Of a stretch of 64,000 nt of DNA, positions 27,976 through 35,339 are shown piece by piece. The DNA lies in contig NZ_JAJNCZ010000005.1 of the NCBI RefSeq assembly GCF_021026345.1, positions 62,001 through 126,000 of the forward strand, written 5' to 3'. The notes beneath the pieces are model-generated. The model saw only the letters and a list, made by a program, of their open reading frames with translations, made no database searches and was not told the origin of the DNA. Made by a program: the position numbers and the translations under genes. The stretch is from Rhizobium sp. GN54 (GTDB lineage: Bacteria; Pseudomonadota; Alphaproteobacteria; Rhizobiales; Rhizobiaceae). Within the stretch, counting starts at the first letter, position 1. Every line of letters starts with the position of its first letter.

Positions 27976-28010
27976 CTTGGGCCGCGCCAGGGCAAGTCGC
28001 GCGGCCCAAG
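27976..28010 (-). terminator. flaC terminator
   Basis: Perfect 12-base arms CTTGGGCCGCGC (27976-27987) and its complement (27999-28010) enclose an 11-base loop, about 100 bases past the flaC stop. The 28011-28108 segment holds nothing else recognisable. Confidence 0.65.
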
Positions 28011-28108
28011 CATCCCGAAGCGCCGTTGACCTCGGCGCCCGGTCTGGATGCGTGCGATCGCCGGGACCGAAGAGGCCCCGAGACACGAGCCGCACGCGAG
28101 CTGCCTGC

Positions 28109-29095
28109 CTACTGCTGGAACAGCTGGAGAATGTTCTGCGAGTTGGTGTTGGCGATCGAGAGCGACTGGATGGCGAGTTGCTGCTGGGTCTGCAGCGCCT
28201 GCAGTCGTGTCGATTCCTCGTTCATGTCCGCGTCCACGAGACGTCCGACGCCGGTATCGATGGTGTCGATCAGCGTTGCTACGAAATCCTCCTGCATGTC
28301 GATGCGGCTCTGGATCGAGCCGAGGCTCGAGGCGGCGCTGGTCATGGCCTCGAGCTGGCCGTCGACGAACTGGGTCATCGCGTCGAGCGCGTCGACATCG
28401 TCATGCGGTCCCGGCGGGTCGGCAATGTCGAGCTGGGCTGCAACAGTGTCGAGGTCGGTGATGTCGAGAGTGACGACAGAGAAGCCGAGCGACGTCGCGC
28501 CGCTCGTCGCCAGCTTGTCGAGAATGCCGAGGTTGCCGCCGCTGGTGTCGAACAGCACGGTGTCCTCGTTGAGGGGATAGTCGACGGTGGTGACGCCGAC
28601 GGTGCCCGAAGCATTGCGGATGAAGGAGGCCACGACCTGCTTTGTGACCGTCACCGGCGTCGGGGGAACGGCACCGTCGCTGATGTCCTCCTGCAGCCAG
28701 TTCTCGCCGGAGAACGAGGCCGATTCGGAGATGCTCTTCAGCTGGTCCTGGAGCTGGTTGATCTCTTCCTGGATCTTGGAGCGGTCGGCGCCGACGCCAT
28801 AGGCCGCGACCAGCTTCGCCTTGATTTCCTGGACGACCTCGATGGCCTTGTCCATGGCCGCATAGGCGGTATCGACCTTGGCGGCGCCGAGGCCGAGCGC
28901 GTCCTGGACGGTCGAGAGCGCGCGGTTGTCGGAGCGCATCGTGGTCGCGATCGACCAGTAGGCGGCATTGTCGGCGGCGGTTTCCACCCGGAGGCCGGAG
29001 GAGACACGCGCCTGGGTGGTCTCCATGTTGCGGTCGATCGAACGGAGGGTTTGCAGCGCCGCCATGGCGGCCGCGTTGGTCAATATGCTGGCCAT
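28109..29095 (-). CDS. flaC: Flagellin FlaC
   Basis: This 328-residue filament protein has the conserved N-terminal D0/D1 region (MASILTNAAAMAALQTLRSIDR, then DNAAYWSIATTMRSDN) and C-terminal block (VDADMNEESTRLQALQTQQQ to SIANTNSQNIL). The central segment, about 125-225, differs from the other three flagellins. It is the most divergent copy and ends in LFQQ. It is the last of four tandem genes; by position it matches S. meliloti flaC. It has two CtrA-type boxes upstream. Confidence 0.9.
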   Translation of the reverse strand: MASILTNAAAMAALQTLRSIDRNMETTQARVSSGLRVETAADNAAYWSIATTMRSDNRALSTVQDALGLGAAKVDTAYAAMDKAIEVVQEIKAKLVAAYGVGADRSKIQEEINQLQDQLKSISESASFSGENWLQEDISDGAVPPTPVTVTKQVVASFIRNASGTVGVTTVDYPLNEDTVLFDTSGGNLGILDKLATSGATSLGFSVVTLDITDLDTVAAQLDIADPPGPHDDVDALDAMTQFVDGQLEAMTSAASSLGSIQSRIDMQEDFVATLIDTIDTGVGRLVDADMNEESTRLQALQTQQQLAIQSLSIANTNSQNILQLFQQ

Positions 29096-29127
29096 CGTCT
29101 ATGCCCTGTCTCGGAGAGAGATTGCAG

Positions 29128-29168
29128 GCCGGAGTGGAAGCACCGGCAACGGTGGATCCGCGTCATGC
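29128..29168 (-). promoter_or_regulatory. flaC leader: CCGG hairpin and GCAT box
   Basis: A GCCGG/CCGGC hairpin (29128-29147) lies 33 bases before the start codon, with GCATGACG (29161-29168) about 17 bases further upstream. The same two elements at matching spacing precede flaA, flaB and flaD. Confidence 0.5.
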
Positions 29169-29211
29169 GCGCTGTCGCCAACCGTTTGCCCTGGGCGACA
29201 GTCCATCATTC

Positions 29212-29253
29212 TTAACGAAGGCTTAACGGCCGAATGGTTAACAAAAGGTTAAC
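29212..29253 (+). promoter_or_regulatory. Two tandem CtrA-type boxes ahead of flaC
   Basis: TTAACGAAGGCTTAAC (29212-29227) and TTAACAAAAGGTTAAC (29238-29253) both fit TTAA-N7-TTAAC exactly and start 26 bases apart. Together with the flaC leader they account for most of the 369-base gap to flaD. Confidence 0.6.
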
Positions 29254-29390
29254 AGCATCGGCACGCGGGTAAGCTTCGTTGAGAAAGCGTAAACATTCGA
29301 CAATCGCGCAAGCCTGGCGCAAGGCATGCCCGGGGTCGCCCCGGTTCCGGCATGAGGGGAGCCCCGCGACACTTCCGGCCGCAACGGCAA

Positions 29391-29420
29391 AACCCGCGGC
29401 TCCTTTCGGAACCGCGGGTT
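29391..29420 (-). terminator. flaD terminator
   Basis: AACCCGCGG (29391-29399) pairs with CCGCGGGTT (29412-29420). On the transcribed strand the stem is followed by TTTGCC. It lies 45 bases past the flaD stop. Confidence 0.75.
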
Positions 29421-29464
29421 TGTCCTTCAGCGCGGGACGAAGCCGCCCCCAGCCGGGGCGCCGC

Positions 29465-30478
29465 TTACTGACGGAAGAGCGACAGGATGTTCTCCGAATT
29501 GGAATTGGCGATCGAGAGCGACTGGATGCCGAGTTGCTGCTGCGTCTGCAGGGCGCTGAGGCGGGTCGATTCCTCGTTCATGTCGGCATCGACCAGGCGG
29601 CCGATGCCGCTGTCGATCGAATCAGACAGCTTCGAGACAAAGTCTTCCTGCAGATCGATTCGCATCGAGATGGAGCCGAGCGCGGCCGCGGCGCTGGTCA
29701 TGGCCTGGAGGCCGTATTCCACCAGGGCCAACGCCTCCTGCATGGCGACAGCGACGTCGGTGAAGGCGGCGTCGCTGACATCGAGCGTTGCGACCGACTT
29801 GCCGGCAATCTGGGTGGCCGCTTCGCTCAGCGTGCCGTCATTGTCCCAGTCGACCACGCCATCGAGGTCTCCCGTTACCGTGCCGAGGATGCCCGTGGTG
29901 AGGCTGAGTGCGCCGGTAGCCGCGACACCGCCGAAAAGGAGCGTCATGGATCCGACTGTGGTTGCATCGAGCGTATAGTTTGTCGTCGTCACGGAAACGG
30001 TGCCGCCGGCGCTGCGAACGAAACCGGAGACGACCATGGATGCGAGTGGCGTGTTTTCAGTGTCGTCGCCGCCGGCAACCCAGTTCTCGCCACTGAAGGA
30101 CGCAGCTTCGGCGATCGAGACGAGCTGCTCCTGCAACTGCTTGATTTCTTCCTGGATCTTGGCCCTGTCGACGCCCTGTTCCGTGGCAGCGACGACCTTC
30201 GCCTTGATCTCCTTGACCACCTCGATAGCGCTGTCCATGGCCGCATAGGCCGTGTCGACCTTGGCTCCGCCGAGACCGATCGCATCCTGAACCGCCGAAA
30301 TCGCCATATTGTCTGAGCGCATCGTCGTGGCGATCGACCAGTAGGCGGCGTTGTCGGATGCTTCGGCGACGCGAAGGCCCGAGGAAACGCGCGACTGGGT
30401 TTCTTCCATGCTCGCGTTGAGCGAGCGCAGGGTTTGCAGGGCCGCCATGGCGGCGTTGTTCGTCAAAATGCTCGTCAT
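29465..30478 (-). CDS. flaD: Flagellin FlaD
   Basis: This 337-residue flagellin is the longest of the four. It begins MTSILTNNAAMAALQTLRSL and ends QSLSIANSNSENILSLFRQ; the central part, about 120-240, is variable and Val/Thr-rich. I place the start at 30478, behind GAAGGGG. A longer in-frame reading to 30838 has no flagellin homology and crosses the promoter. Its leader closely resembles that of flaB. The name follows position in S. meliloti. Confidence 0.9.
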   Translation of the reverse strand: MTSILTNNAAMAALQTLRSLNASMEETQSRVSSGLRVAEASDNAAYWSIATTMRSDNMAISAVQDAIGLGGAKVDTAYAAMDSAIEVVKEIKAKVVAATEQGVDRAKIQEEIKQLQEQLVSIAEAASFSGENWVAGGDDTENTPLASMVVSGFVRSAGGTVSVTTTNYTLDATTVGSMTLLFGGVAATGALSLTTGILGTVTGDLDGVVDWDNDGTLSEAATQIAGKSVATLDVSDAAFTDVAVAMQEALALVEYGLQAMTSAAAALGSISMRIDLQEDFVSKLSDSIDSGIGRLVDADMNEESTRLSALQTQQQLGIQSLSIANSNSENILSLFRQ

Positions 30479-30519
30479 TGGAAATTGCCCCTTCAGTGGC
30501 TGATTTTGAAAAGGGACAT

Positions 30520-30555
30520 CCCGGGACTGCCGGGAACGACGGAATGGCCTGATGC
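30520..30555 (-). promoter_or_regulatory. flaD leader: CCGG hairpin and GCAT box
   Basis: CCCGG (30520-30524) and CCGGG (30530-30534) form a hairpin 42 bases before the start, with the GCAT box at 30552-30555, 17 bases upstream, and the ATGTCCC word just downstream of the stem. The layout is shared with the other flagellins. Confidence 0.5.
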
Positions 30556-30557
30556 CC

Positions 30558-30584
30558 GTTAACCGCTTCTTCGTCTTGGTTAAC
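30558..30584. promoter_or_regulatory. Inverted GTTAACC pair ahead of flaD
   Basis: GTTAACC (30558-30564) and GGTTAAC (30578-30584) are spaced by 13 bases. They are followed on the plus strand by CGTTTCGATGGC, as in the flaB upstream region. Confidence 0.45.
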
Positions 30585-30692
30585 CCATCGTTTCGATGGC
30601 ACCAGATAATGCGAACATGGTTAACGAAAGTTAAACAGACCTTACCGATCCTGGCGAGGCACCGGCGAACTTCCGGCTCGAGAATACGAAGA

Positions 30693-30716
30693 GCCGCGCC
30701 CCTTTCGAGGCGCGGC
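30693..30716 (-). terminator. flaB terminator
   Basis: GCCGCGCC (30693-30700) and GGCGCGGC (30709-30716) form an eight-base perfect stem, 34 bases after the flaB stop, followed on the transcribed strand by TCTTC. Confidence 0.7.
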
Positions 30717-30749
30717 CTTCCGATGTTCGATGGTCGATCCGTATTCGGA

Positions 30750-31724
30750 TTAACGGAAGAGCGACAGGATGTTTTCCGACGAGGAGTTGGCGATCGAGAG
30801 CGCCTGGATGCCGAGCTGCTGCTGCGTCTGCAGGGCACTGAGGCGGGTCGATTCCTCGTTCATGTCGGCGTCCACCAGGCGGCCGATGCCGCTGTCGATG
30901 GCGTCGGACAGCTTGCTGGCGAAGTCTTCCTGCAGGTCGATGCGCATGGAGATCGAACCAAGCTGCGAGGCAGCCTTGGTCATCGCCTGGATGCCGGCTT
31001 CCACGAGGGACAGGGCATCAGCCATGTCAGCATCAGTGTAGTCGGTGATGTCCATGTTGACGATTGTCGTCGCTGCATCCCAGTCTGCGGAGGCAGGCGT
31101 TACGCCAAGGTCAGCTGCGACCGAACCGAGGATGCCGCCTGCGCTGGCCGAGTAGTCGGCCGAGTCGATCGATCCGAACAGGACGTTCAAGTCGCCGCTT
31201 GCCGCCAGTTCATTGAGCGTATAGGTCGTCGAATTGGTCAGTACCGTACCGTCGGCGTTACGGATAAAGCCGGAAACGACGGTCTTGTCGGCAACGGCAT
31301 CGGCATCGGTGCTGTCGAAGACCAGCCAGTTCTGGCCGTTGAAGGATGCGCCGGAAGCGACCGCGACCAGCTGCTGCTGCAGCTGCTTGATTTCTTCCTG
31401 AACCTTGGCCTTGTCGACGCCCTGTTCGGTGGCGGCTACGACCTTGGCCTTGATCTCCTTGACGACGTCGATGGAGCTTTCCATACCGGAATAAGCGGTA
31501 TCGATCTTGGCGGCGCCGAGGCCGAGGGCGTCCTGGACGGCAGAGATCGCCATGTTGTCCGAACGCATGGTGGTCGCGATCGACCAGTAGGCGGCGTTGT
31601 CGGAAGCTTCGCCGACGCGCAGGCCGGACGATACGCGGCCCTGGGTTTCCTCCATGCTGGAATTGATCGAACGCAGCGTCTGGAGTGCGGACATGGCTGC
31701 GACGTTGGTGAGAATGCTCGTCAT
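30750..31724 (-). CDS. flaB: Flagellin FlaB
   Basis: This 324-residue flagellin starts MTSILTNVAAMSALQTLRSI and ends QALSIANSSSENILSLFR. Its D0/D1 regions are nearly identical to those of flaA and flaD. The middle (about 125-225) is Ser/Thr/Asp-rich with ESTDADAVADKTVVSGF-like text and few aromatic residues. It has its own leader, terminator and a perfect 9-base inverted repeat upstream. Confidence 0.92.
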   Translation of the reverse strand: MTSILTNVAAMSALQTLRSINSSMEETQGRVSSGLRVGEASDNAAYWSIATTMRSDNMAISAVQDALGLGAAKIDTAYSGMESSIDVVKEIKAKVVAATEQGVDKAKVQEEIKQLQQQLVAVASGASFNGQNWLVFDSTDADAVADKTVVSGFIRNADGTVLTNSTTYTLNELAASGDLNVLFGSIDSADYSASAGGILGSVAADLGVTPASADWDAATTIVNMDITDYTDADMADALSLVEAGIQAMTKAASQLGSISMRIDLQEDFASKLSDAIDSGIGRLVDADMNEESTRLSALQTQQQLGIQALSIANSSSENILSLFR

Positions 31725-31762
31725 AATTGTTGCCCCTTAATGGCTGACTAGGAAGGGACATT

Positions 31763-31797
31763 CCGGTTCTACCGGCGAACGACGGTCAACGTCATGC
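31763..31797 (-). promoter_or_regulatory. flaB leader: CCGG hairpin and GCAT box
   Basis: A CCGGT/ACCGG hairpin (31763-31775) lies 38 bases before the start, and GCATGAC (31791-31797) has GCAT 18 bases upstream of the stem. ATGTCCC lies between stem and start. Confidence 0.5.
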
Positions 31798-31799
31798 TT

Positions 31800-31828
31800 G
31801 TTAACCCTTTATTATCCTTAGGGTTAAC
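31800..31828. promoter_or_regulatory. Perfect inverted GTTAACCCT pair ahead of flaB
   Basis: GTTAACCCT (31800-31808) and AGGGTTAAC (31820-31828) are nine-base arms with an 11-base AT-rich spacer, immediately upstream of the GCAT box. A shorter version sits in the same place before flaD. Confidence 0.5.
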
Positions 31829-31966
31829 CCGTCGTTTCGATGGCCCTAGATAATCGCAGGATGGTTAAAGAAGGGCTAAGAACAACAGGAAAGATGAGGG
31901 CTGCATAAATTTTTTGCAACCTTTGCGCGCGCATGCGCGTGTCAGAACTTGCTTAAGAAAACGATA

Positions 31967-31994
31967 AAGCCGCACCCGTTTCCGGATGCGGCTT
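31967..31994 (-). terminator. Second terminator downstream of flaA
   Basis: AAGCCGCA (31967-31974) and TGCGGCTT (31987-31994) with a CCG/CGG-extended loop form a strong stem. It is followed on the transcribed strand by TATCGTTTTC. It lies about 130 bases beyond flaA's first hairpin. Confidence 0.75.
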
Positions 31995-32022
31995 CCAGAC
32001 GATCTGTGGCGGGGGTCAGCCT

Positions 32023-32086
32023 CCCCGGCATCGATCCATCGTTCCTTACACGGCCGGCACGGCGGCAAGTCACCGCCACGCCGGGG
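32023..32086 (-). ncRNA. Structured segment between flaA and flaB, possible small RNA
   Basis: On the minus strand CCGGCGTGGCGG (32084 down to 32073) can pair with CCGCCGTGCCGG (32065-32054) in a 12-base stem including two G-U pairs. Alternatively CCCCGGC (32086-32080) can pair with GCCGGGG (32029-32023). The segment is bounded by two terminator-like hairpins at 32098-32115 and 31967-31994. It could be a 3'-UTR-derived RNA, but no promoter of its own was recognised. Confidence 0.3.
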
Positions 32087-32097
32087 TAGAAGAAGCT

Positions 32098-32115
32098 GCT
32101 CCCGTTTCCGGGAGC
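32098..32115 (-). terminator. First hairpin after flaA
   Basis: GCTCCC and GGGAGC surround GTTTCC, starting 11 bases after the flaA stop, with CTTCTT after it on the transcribed strand. The CCCGTTTCCGG core is also in the 31967-31994 terminator. Confidence 0.6.
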
Positions 32116-32125
32116 CGCCATTGTC

Positions 32126-32998
32126 TTAGCGGAAGAGCGACAGGATGCTCTGCGAGTTGGAGTTGGCGATCGAGAGAGCCTGGATACCGAGCTGCTGCTG
32201 CGTCTGCAGAGCGGCAAGGCGGGTGGACTCTTCGTTCATGTCGGCGTCGACGAGACGGCCAACGCCCCGCTCGAGAGCGTCGCTCAGCTTGGCAGCGAAG
32301 TCTTCCTGCATGTCGATGCGCGAGGAGATCGAGCCGAACTGGGCGGCAGCAGCCGTCATGCCCTTCAGTGCAAGTTCGGTGGTGTCGAGCGCCGTCGTGA
32401 GAGCAGCGGCATCGGTCGTCGCGTCCAGATCGGCGAGGGCATAGAGATCGCCGAGGAGACCGCCGGTGCCTTCACCTTCGAACAGCACGTTCGTGGCAGA
32501 GAGCGTGATGTCGTTCGTGGTCACGACAACGGTACCGTCCGTGTTGCGAACAAAACCGGAAACGACGGTCTTGTCGGCTTCGGTCAGGTCGTTCATCAGC
32601 CAGTTTTCGCCGTTGAACGATGCGCCCTTTGCGATCGAGACGAGCTGTTCCTTCAGCTGGGTGATTTCTTCCTGGATCTTGGTCTTGTCGACGCCCTGTT
32701 CGGATGCGGCGACGTACTTGGCCTTGATTTCGGTGACGACGTCGATCGCGGCTTCGATGCCGGCGCTGGCAACGTCAACCTTGGCGGCGCCCATGCCGAG
32801 TGCGTCCTGCACGGCGGAAATGGCCTGGTTGTCCGAACGCATGGTCGTGGCGATCGACCAGTAGGCAGCGTTGTCCTTGGCGGCGCTGACGCGGTAGCCG
32901 GTCGAGATGCGGTCCTGCGTGTCGGCCAGGTTGTTGTTGATCGAACGCAGCGTCTGGAGAGCAGACATCGCGGAAGCGTTGGTCATGATGCTAGACAT
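32126..32998 (-). CDS. flaA: Flagellin FlaA
   Basis: This 290-residue flagellin is the shortest of the four. It starts MSSIMTNASAMSALQTLRSI and ends QALSIANSNSQSILSLFR. The central segment (about 140-200) is cut down to a short acidic Thr/Ala-rich stretch, so the outer D2/D3 region is very small. By position it is the first flagellin of the cluster, equivalent to the principal flagellin FlaA of S. meliloti, which I recall as much longer. Its leader has the shared CCGG hairpin. Confidence 0.9.
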   Translation of the reverse strand: MSSIMTNASAMSALQTLRSINNNLADTQDRISTGYRVSAAKDNAAYWSIATTMRSDNQAISAVQDALGMGAAKVDVASAGIEAAIDVVTEIKAKYVAASEQGVDKTKIQEEITQLKEQLVSIAKGASFNGENWLMNDLTEADKTVVSGFVRNTDGTVVVTTNDITLSATNVLFEGEGTGGLLGDLYALADLDATTDAAALTTALDTTELALKGMTAAAAQFGSISSRIDMQEDFAAKLSDALERGVGRLVDADMNEESTRLAALQTQQQLGIQALSIANSNSQSILSLFR

Positions 32999-33038
32999 GA
33001 ATTTTGTCCCTTATTACGAAATACATTGATGGGGACAT

Positions 33039-33084
33039 ACCGGGCTCGGAAATTCCTACCGGTTACTACAGATCGGCATCATGC
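33039..33084 (-). promoter_or_regulatory. flaA leader: CCGG hairpin and GCAT box
   Basis: ACCGG (33039-33043) and CCGGT (33059-33063) can pair around a 15-base loop, 41 bases before the start. GCAT (33081-33084) is 17 bases upstream. The remaining upstream stretch to 33300 is AT-rich and has no exact TTAA-N7-TTAA. Confidence 0.45.
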
Positions 33085-33302
33085 CACTTGGTTTCTTTAA
33101 AAATAATCCCAAACCAAACCTGTTGCATGGCGACAAAATTAGGCGCCGTTTCTTGCCAGGTTCTTAATTTCAGCCCCACCGGCAGCACGCCGCAGAGTTG
33201 TGGTTAACAAACGGGAACGATTATACAAATATAAACCAACAGCATTAACCAAGACTACTTGGCGCCATTGATTCCATGGCGTTTTTCCGCGGAACAGCAA
33301 AA

Positions 33303-33327
33303 GCCCGCCTGCAGGTTGCAAGCGGGC
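33303..33327 (-). terminator. fliP operon terminator
   Basis: GCCCGC (33303-33308) and GCGGGC (33322-33327) with an inner GCAG/TTGC stretch are followed on the transcribed strand by TTTT. It lies 26 bases after the fliP stop and closes the flgB-fliP operon. Confidence 0.8.
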
Positions 33328-33352
33328 ATTAACCAAACAATCCGGGATGATG

Positions 33353-34093
33353 CTACTGGAACGAGCGGACCAGGCTGCCGACGAGCAGGTTCCAGCCGTC
33401 GATCAGGACGAAGAAGAGGATCTTGAAGGGAAGCGAGATCGAGGTGGGCGGCAGCATCATCATGCCCATCGCCATGGTGATCGTTGCGACGATCAGGTCG
33501 ATGACGAGGAAGGGCAGCACGACGAGGAAGCCGATTTCGAATCCGCGGCGGATTTCCGAGATCATGAAGGCCGGGATCACGGCGCGCAGATCGACCTTGC
33601 CGTCCTCCAGCACCGTCTGGCCGCGCTCCTGGGCAAGCGTGATGAACAGTTGCATGTCCGCGTCGCGTGTGTTCGCGGTCATGAACTCGCGGAAAGGCTC
33701 GGCGACCCGCCGCGCCGCCTCGGCCTCGTCGATCTGGTTGGCGAGCAGCGGCTGGATGCCCATCTCCCAGGCGCGATCGAAGGTCGGCGCCATGACGTAG
33801 AAGGTCATGAACAGGGCAAGACTGACCAGGATCATGTTGGAGGGGGTCGTCGCGAGCCCCATGCCGGAGCGCAGGATCGCAAAGGCGATCACGAAGCGCG
33901 GGAAGCTCGTCACCATGATCAGAATGCCCGGCGCGACCGAAAGGACGGTCAGGAGCCCGAAGGTGCGGATGATCCAGGACGCGACCGATCCGTCGATCGG
34001 GGTGTTGAGCAACTGCGCCGGCGTCTGCTGGGCAAGCGCCACGCTGGTCATTGCCATCATGGCAACGAAGGTTGTCGTGAAAAATCGAATCAT
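33353..34093 (-). CDS. fliP: Flagellar type III export protein FliP
   Basis: This 246-residue membrane protein has a cleavable N-terminal signal (MIRFFTTTFVAMMAMTSVALA) and four helices. The C-terminal block LIVATITMAMGMMMLPP, then PFKILFFVLIDGWNLLV, is the FliP signature. It forms the export gate core with FliQ and FliR. It overlaps the end of fliL (ATGA) and is the last gene of the ten-gene operon. No fliO was found in the window. Confidence 0.95.
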   Translation of the reverse strand: MIRFFTTTFVAMMAMTSVALAQQTPAQLLNTPIDGSVASWIIRTFGLLTVLSVAPGILIMVTSFPRFVIAFAILRSGMGLATTPSNMILVSLALFMTFYVMAPTFDRAWEMGIQPLLANQIDEAEAARRVAEPFREFMTANTRDADMQLFITLAQERGQTVLEDGKVDLRAVIPAFMISEIRRGFEIGFLVVLPFLVIDLIVATITMAMGMMMLPPTSISLPFKILFFVLIDGWNLLVGSLVRSFQ

Positions 34094-34593
34094 TCGATCA
34101 CAAAAGTCCGGAACATGAGGTTGGTTACGCGTCCTTCCGAGCGCAGGTCAACCCGCTCTTTCAAGTCGTCCCGGAGATATTGAAACCCGCGCGGCCCCTG
34201 GATCTGCTGCAGCGACACGGTGCGCATATAGGCCATGATGTCCTGATGGATCTCTTCGGCGATAACGAGGTCCGGCTGGCCATTGAAGGCGAGCGCAATC
34301 TCCATGCGCACGAGGTTGTCTGCGGGATAGGCGAGATTGCTGGTGAAGGGCTCGAGCGCCACGATGCCGTTGGCTTCGGTGGCCAGGCGCGCAATTCCGC
34401 CCTCCTCCGACGAACCGGCCTGCGTGCCGGGTGCCGCAGCCGCTGCAGTGGGCTCCGCCGGCGGCGGGGCGAGCATGTTGCCCACCAGCCAGCCACCACC
34501 GCCGGCCACGACACTGAGGCCGGCGACGATCGCGATGGTCATGACGAGCGGCGACTTCTTCGTGCCTTCGTCGTCCGGGTCCTGGTTCGCCAT
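34090..34593 (-). CDS. fliL: Basal-body protein FliL
   Basis: This 167-residue protein has an N-terminal cytoplasmic tail, one membrane helix (about 17-39: MTIAIVAGLSVVAGGGGWLVG), a Pro/Ala linker and a periplasmic domain ending LKERVDLRSEGRVTNLMFRTFVIE, which fits FliL. It supports stator function around the motor. It is coupled to fliP by a four-base overlap. Confidence 0.9.
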   Translation of the reverse strand: MANQDPDDEGTKKSPLVMTIAIVAGLSVVAGGGGWLVGNMLAPPPAEPTAAAAAPGTQAGSSEEGGIARLATEANGIVALEPFTSNLAYPADNLVRMEIALAFNGQPDLVIAEEIHQDIMAYMRTVSLQQIQGPRGFQYLRDDLKERVDLRSEGRVTNLMFRTFVIE

Positions 34594-34628
34594 GTCAGCA
34601 TTCCGTCTCTATCTTTTGAAGGGGCCGA

Positions 34629-35339
34629 TCAGATCGGCGAGAACAGGTCGACGAGCTGCTGGCCCCATGGCGGCTGCTGTACCTCGGTCAGGCGGCCACG
34701 GCCGCCATAGGAGATGCGGGCCTCGGCGATCTTGTCGTAGGAGATGCGGTTGTTCGAATCGACATCCTGCGGCCGGACGATGCCGGCGACGTTGAGGATG
34801 CGCAGTTCGTGGTTCACGCGCACTTCCTGCGAGCCGCTGATCAGCAGGTTGCCGTTCTCCAGGACGCTGGTGACGACGGCTGCGACGAGCAGGCTCAGCT
34901 TTTCGGACCGCTCGGTCTTGCCGTCACCCTTGGTGCTGGTGGATGAGCCGTAGGTCAGGTCGCCGTCGGTGCTGAGCGAAAAGTTGTCGCCGTCGCCGGC
35001 GACCGAGAAGTTCATCCCGCTCTTGTTCGTGCGGCTGCGATCGGTCTTGTTGTCGAAGGTCGCCTCGTCGTTCAGGCGAATCGTCACCGTCAGGAGGTCG
35101 CCGACATTGATGGCGCGCGAATCCTTGAACAGGTTCGACTGGGAATCGCTCCAGATGGAGAAACCGGACATCCGGGCGTGCGGCTGCTTCGGGTACATGG
35201 CCATCTGCGGCGTCTGCGAATACTGCAGGCCGCTGCCGATCGGGCTCATGGCCGGCGCCTGGCCGATTTCCTTCAGCGCCTGGTTGGCGCAGCCGGACAG
35301 GAGCGAGGTGGCCATCATGGCGAGGGCTAGCTTCTTCAT
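34629..35339 (-). CDS. flgH: Flagellar L-ring protein FlgH
   Basis: This 236-residue outer-membrane lipoprotein has lipobox LLSGC (acylated Cys17) and the FlgH blocks IWSDSQSNLFKDSRAINVGDLLTV, then GNLLISGSQEVRVNHELRIL and VAGIVRPQDVDSNN. It forms the L-ring bushing with the FlgI P-ring. Its start overlaps the motE stop by four bases. Confidence 0.95.
   Translation of the reverse strand: MKKLALAMMATSLLSGCANQALKEIGQAPAMSPIGSGLQYSQTPQMAMYPKQPHARMSGFSIWSDSQSNLFKDSRAINVGDLLTVTIRLNDEATFDNKTDRSRTNKSGMNFSVAGDGDNFSLSTDGDLTYGSSTSTKGDGKTERSEKLSLLVAAVVTSVLENGNLLISGSQEVRVNHELRILNVAGIVRPQDVDSNNRISYDKIAEARISYGGRGRLTEVQQPPWGQQLVDLFSPI

Noticed and set aside
30621-30634. CtrA box ahead of flaD
   Set aside because: The TTAA words are six bases apart, not seven; mentioned only as a near-match.
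31928-31939. CGCGCATGCGCG palindrome in the flaB upstream region
   Set aside because: A single GC-alternating palindrome has no partner or known function and lies beyond the other flaB elements.
33064-33130. Sigma-28-like promoter (TAAA ... GCCGAT) ahead of flaA
   Set aside because: The spacing is 18 bases instead of about 15, the -10-like part ends in CT, and no sigma-28 gene was seen in the window.
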